A stretch of DNA of 21,169 nt from Irineochytrium annulatum (taxonomy: Eukaryota > Chytridiomycota > Chytridiomycetes > Chytridiales > Chytridiaceae): positions 1 through 21,169 of the forward strand of contig JADGJL010000437.1 in the NCBI GenBank assembly GCA_027600665.1, written 5' to 3'. The notes below the pieces were generated by a model that was not told where the DNA came from, ran no database searches, and was given only the letters and a program-made list of their open reading frames with translations. Shown here piece after piece: positions 19,186-21,169 of this stretch. The first letter of the stretch is position 1. Each line of letters starts with the position of its first letter. The translations under genes and the position numbers were made by a program.

Positions 19186-19407
19186 GGAGTGAAGTTTGGT
19201 TGAGGAGCAATGAATCTCAGGATAACATAATCCATTTCGCTCCGATCTTAGGTTTTACTTTTCCTTGCTTTTGCTTGCGCTTGCTCTCTGTATTTTGCGA
19301 CAAGCATCCCATCATTATCCCTCGTGCCATGTTTTGCAAGTCGCTTACCGTGTAGAAGTTGTAGTATATTTATCCCACCGTTGCTCCCCCTTCAGTGATC
19401 AGTGCCG

Positions 19408-19413
19408 AATAAA
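19408..19413 (+). terminator. Candidate polyadenylation signal AATAAA
   Basis: AATAAA in the sense strand 222 bases after the TGA of the gene ending at 19185. The distance is long but possible. Confidence 0.3.
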
Positions 19414-20281
19414 GTTGATGCTTGCATGCAACATTCCGTCGTGCACCACCGCAATAGCGGCGCTTCAGCCTCCTACAATGAGCAACCCATTGCAACCAAG
19501 AAATAAACAAGTTCAGGCTCAAGTAGTATGGTTTTGTGCAAGCAATGCCCTATCGTCCATAATCAACACATGCGACAGCCCAATCTGATTTGGCGATTAA
19601 TATTTTTGGTCAAATTGAGCGCTTCATTTCCAAAATCAGGCAGATGACAACAAAAATCGTGGTACTTTATCACTAAATACAAAACAAAGGTACAACGAGA
19701 ACACATGTCTGAAGGGAAGTCCACGCCATCCAAACCGATGACCTCCAGCGCGCTTGCAACACGAAGTCGAAGCCAAAGCCGTCGTACAGGGAGGATGCCA
19801 CACTGTACTTTGGCGAGCACGAGGGGGAAGGACAGACATCAATGCTTTGGTCAGGATCCGGCTGGGGCGTTTTGAACAGGACAGGAGGATGATGTGAGCG
19901 CGGGGGAGCTTCAAAGCAATGCAGGCGCTGGGAGGATGTCAGGCGGAACGCAGTATCACATATATGGTAGTATACATATAGGTTTGATACGCCATAATCA
20001 CTAAGAGGTGATGCGGCACTAAAAGTTCCAAATGTTTCCATCCGATAGGAATCATGTTCATTCCTTGTTTAAGAGCAACACCAAGTAACTTGATTGCTAA
20101 TAATTAAGGGACTAGCTACCCCCTATTGACATTGGCCAAGTTATGAAGATTACTCAAGGAGGCCAGATAAGGTGTAAACACTAACATGTTTTCGTGAGAT
20201 CCGAAGTTGGGTCGATCCCACGCTCTATATAGTGATTAGACTGGACTACGGATGCTGTCTATTATGACATTTCATGAACCG

Positions 20282-20304
20282 ATAGTACAGCACAAGTGTA
20301 CTAT
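20282..20304. repeat. Perfect inverted repeat (8-bp arms, 7-base loop)
   Basis: ATAGTACA at 20282-20289 and its complement TGTACTAT at 20297-20304. Stands 9 bases before a second hairpin. Confidence 0.7.
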
Positions 20305-20313
20305 ATTATGCCA

Positions 20314-20336
20314 CGTCTCATTCTCGAAATGAGACG
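20314..20336. repeat. Perfect inverted repeat (9-bp arms, 5-base loop)
   Basis: CGTCTCATT at 20314-20322 and AATGAGACG at 20328-20336 with loop CTCGA. Close to the previous hairpin and about 280 bases before the gag-like fragment. Confidence 0.7.
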
Positions 20337-20612
20337 CATAGCATAGGATCAGTCAGAATATTGGGCGCATGTCAAACTCCGCACCAATCATTTCGTTTGC
20401 CTCAGAACGTCCAATCAGGCGGAGGAATGCGCACACTCAACAATTAATTTTCAGTTGCACATCTCAAGTTCAATTCTTGAGCAATCGACGCACCTGTCTC
20501 GCTACGAATCCGAAGAGCAATCTCTCGGACAACGACCAAGGCCGCTATAACGGACTTAATCAAATAGGGAAACGACGTTTTTTGCCTGATATAATCTTCA
20601 GATACAACGGCG

Positions 20613-20939
20613 ATGTTGAACCAATCGACCTCGAAGGTGGAGACCGGAAAGTTTACCGGACATACTCTACAAGAATACCAATATTGGCTTGAGACGAAGT
20701 TCCTCGGAGCTCTACGTGATCAAGGATGTGCTGACCCATTCACCACACCGGACTTGACATGGACGCCAGCTCGCCCTACTCCGATTGAGGGTGAACCGGC
20801 TGCTGACTTTAATGGTCAAGTCAAAGCATGGATGAATTACTCCAAGCAACATCAGAAAGCTTTGGGGATCCCTAGAATGCCGTTGCTGACTGCTCAGACT
20901 GTGAAACCATCGCCAGGCTCTTTTGGAACCCAACGGTAG
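20613..20939 (+). mobile_element. Fragment resembling the gag N-terminus of a Ty1/copia-type retrotransposon, decayed
   Basis: From the ATG at 20613 the frame reads KFTGHTLQEYQYWLETKFLG and continues with DFNGQVKAWMNYSKQHQKAL. This resembles the 'L-x-G-x-N/H-Y-x-x-W' opening and the following helix of copia-type gag (UBN2-like) proteins. After about 20865 the gag-like reading seems to move to another frame (ADCSDCETIARLFWN), so a frameshift is likely. No protease, integrase or reverse transcriptase lies within the window; the element is either cut off by the right edge or only a relic. Codon use is AT-richer than in the host genes. The gag match is by pattern only and could be wrong. Confidence 0.35.
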
Positions 20940-21012
20940 CCACATAAGAAATGTAAATGTAAAGTGTGAATGTAAATGCGAATTGTAAATGATAGCGTTC
21001 AAACCCAACGGT
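20927..21012. repeat. 11-bp direct repeats bounding an AT-rich TGTAAATG-type segment
   Basis: AACCCAACGGT occurs at 20927-20937 and again at 21002-21012. The 64 bases between hold several imperfect copies of TGTAAATG. It looks like a small insertion or slippage product at the end of the gag-like frame. Confidence 0.4.
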
Positions 21013-21169
21013 GTCGATGACCGTGTCCGCAGAGGGTAGGCGCCATTGTGCTTGTAGGTTGTGGTGCGGTGCGTATCCTAAACATAACATAATAATACCG
21101 TAATCACAATAGGTTGTTGTGTCATCCGAGCCTCAGCGGATCTGGCCTAGGGCATAGCTCGTTCCCGTA

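Larger units (their letters stand above)
19186..20368. other. Gene-poor, AT-richer spacer
   Basis: About 1.2 kb with no frame that resembles a protein on either strand. The left part is the 3' UTR of the preceding gene. The right part holds two adjacent perfect hairpins (listed separately) and leads into a decayed element. Confidence 0.55.

Noticed and set aside
19563..20041. Overlapping minus-strand frames up to 122 codons
   Set aside because: No hydrophobic core, splice logic or family resemblance; probably chance in a gene-poor region.

Overview
This is nuclear DNA of a eukaryote, most likely a fungus, and I suspect an early-diverging zoosporic (chytrid-type) lineage. Nearly every gene is split by short introns (about 42-107 bp) with GT donors (GTGAGT, GTATGT, GTACGT), AG acceptors and CTGAC/TACTAAT-like branch sites. 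Gene density is high, coding DNA is GC-rich and spacers are more AT-rich. The chytrid placement is inference: it rests on the HSPA12-like, TIR and 'WCxxE' TIR-like families, which I associate with chytrids, algae and protists. No bacterial operon signals, tRNA, rRNA or CRISPR were seen.

Layout, left to right. (1) 1-445: the 3' end of an unidentified plus-strand gene. (2) 1125-4026: a tandem array of three plus-strand, four-exon paralogs derived from Rho-family GTPases. They keep the Rho insert helix, the K-x-D and SAK base-recognition motifs and C-terminal CAAX boxes, but share a P-loop one residue too short and have lost the DxxG/Gln motif of switch II. The middle copy carries a frameshift. 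(3) 4412-7924, minus strand: a multidomain gene joining an HSPA12-type Hsp70-like ATPase, a TIR domain, Sel1-like repeats and a fourth copy of the same degenerate Rho-like domain. The joins lie inside single open exons. (4) 8317-9482, minus: a three-exon MDR oxidoreductase. (5) 10767-11947, minus: a five-exon SR-type splicing factor with one RRM, two CCHC zinc knuckles and an RS/RG-rich tail. (6) 12204-13974 and 14191-16368, minus: two head-to-tail paralogs with a TIR-like N-terminal domain (FVSHAW ... WCxxE) and helical, TPR-like C-terminal regions; the second copy has lost several signature residues. (7) About 16560-17900, minus: the broken remains of what looks like a leucine-rich-repeat gene. 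(8) 18191-19185, plus: an unidentified two-exon coiled-coil protein with a C-terminal hydrophobic segment. (9) 19186-21169: a gene-poor AT-richer end with two adjacent perfect hairpins and a decayed, copia-gag-like fragment.

The centre of interest is 1.1-7.9 kb plus 12.2-16.4 kb: three TIR or TIR-like genes, a TIR protein fused to a chaperone-type ATPase and a pseudo-GTPase, and a tandem array of free copies of that same pseudo-GTPase next door. The fused and free copies share intron positions and phases, so they have one origin. My working inference is a signalling or innate-immunity-like module: an ATPase sensor, a TIR effector or adaptor, a repeat scaffold, and lipid-anchored pseudo-GTPases as possible membrane partners. 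The domains are read from the sequence; the function is inference.
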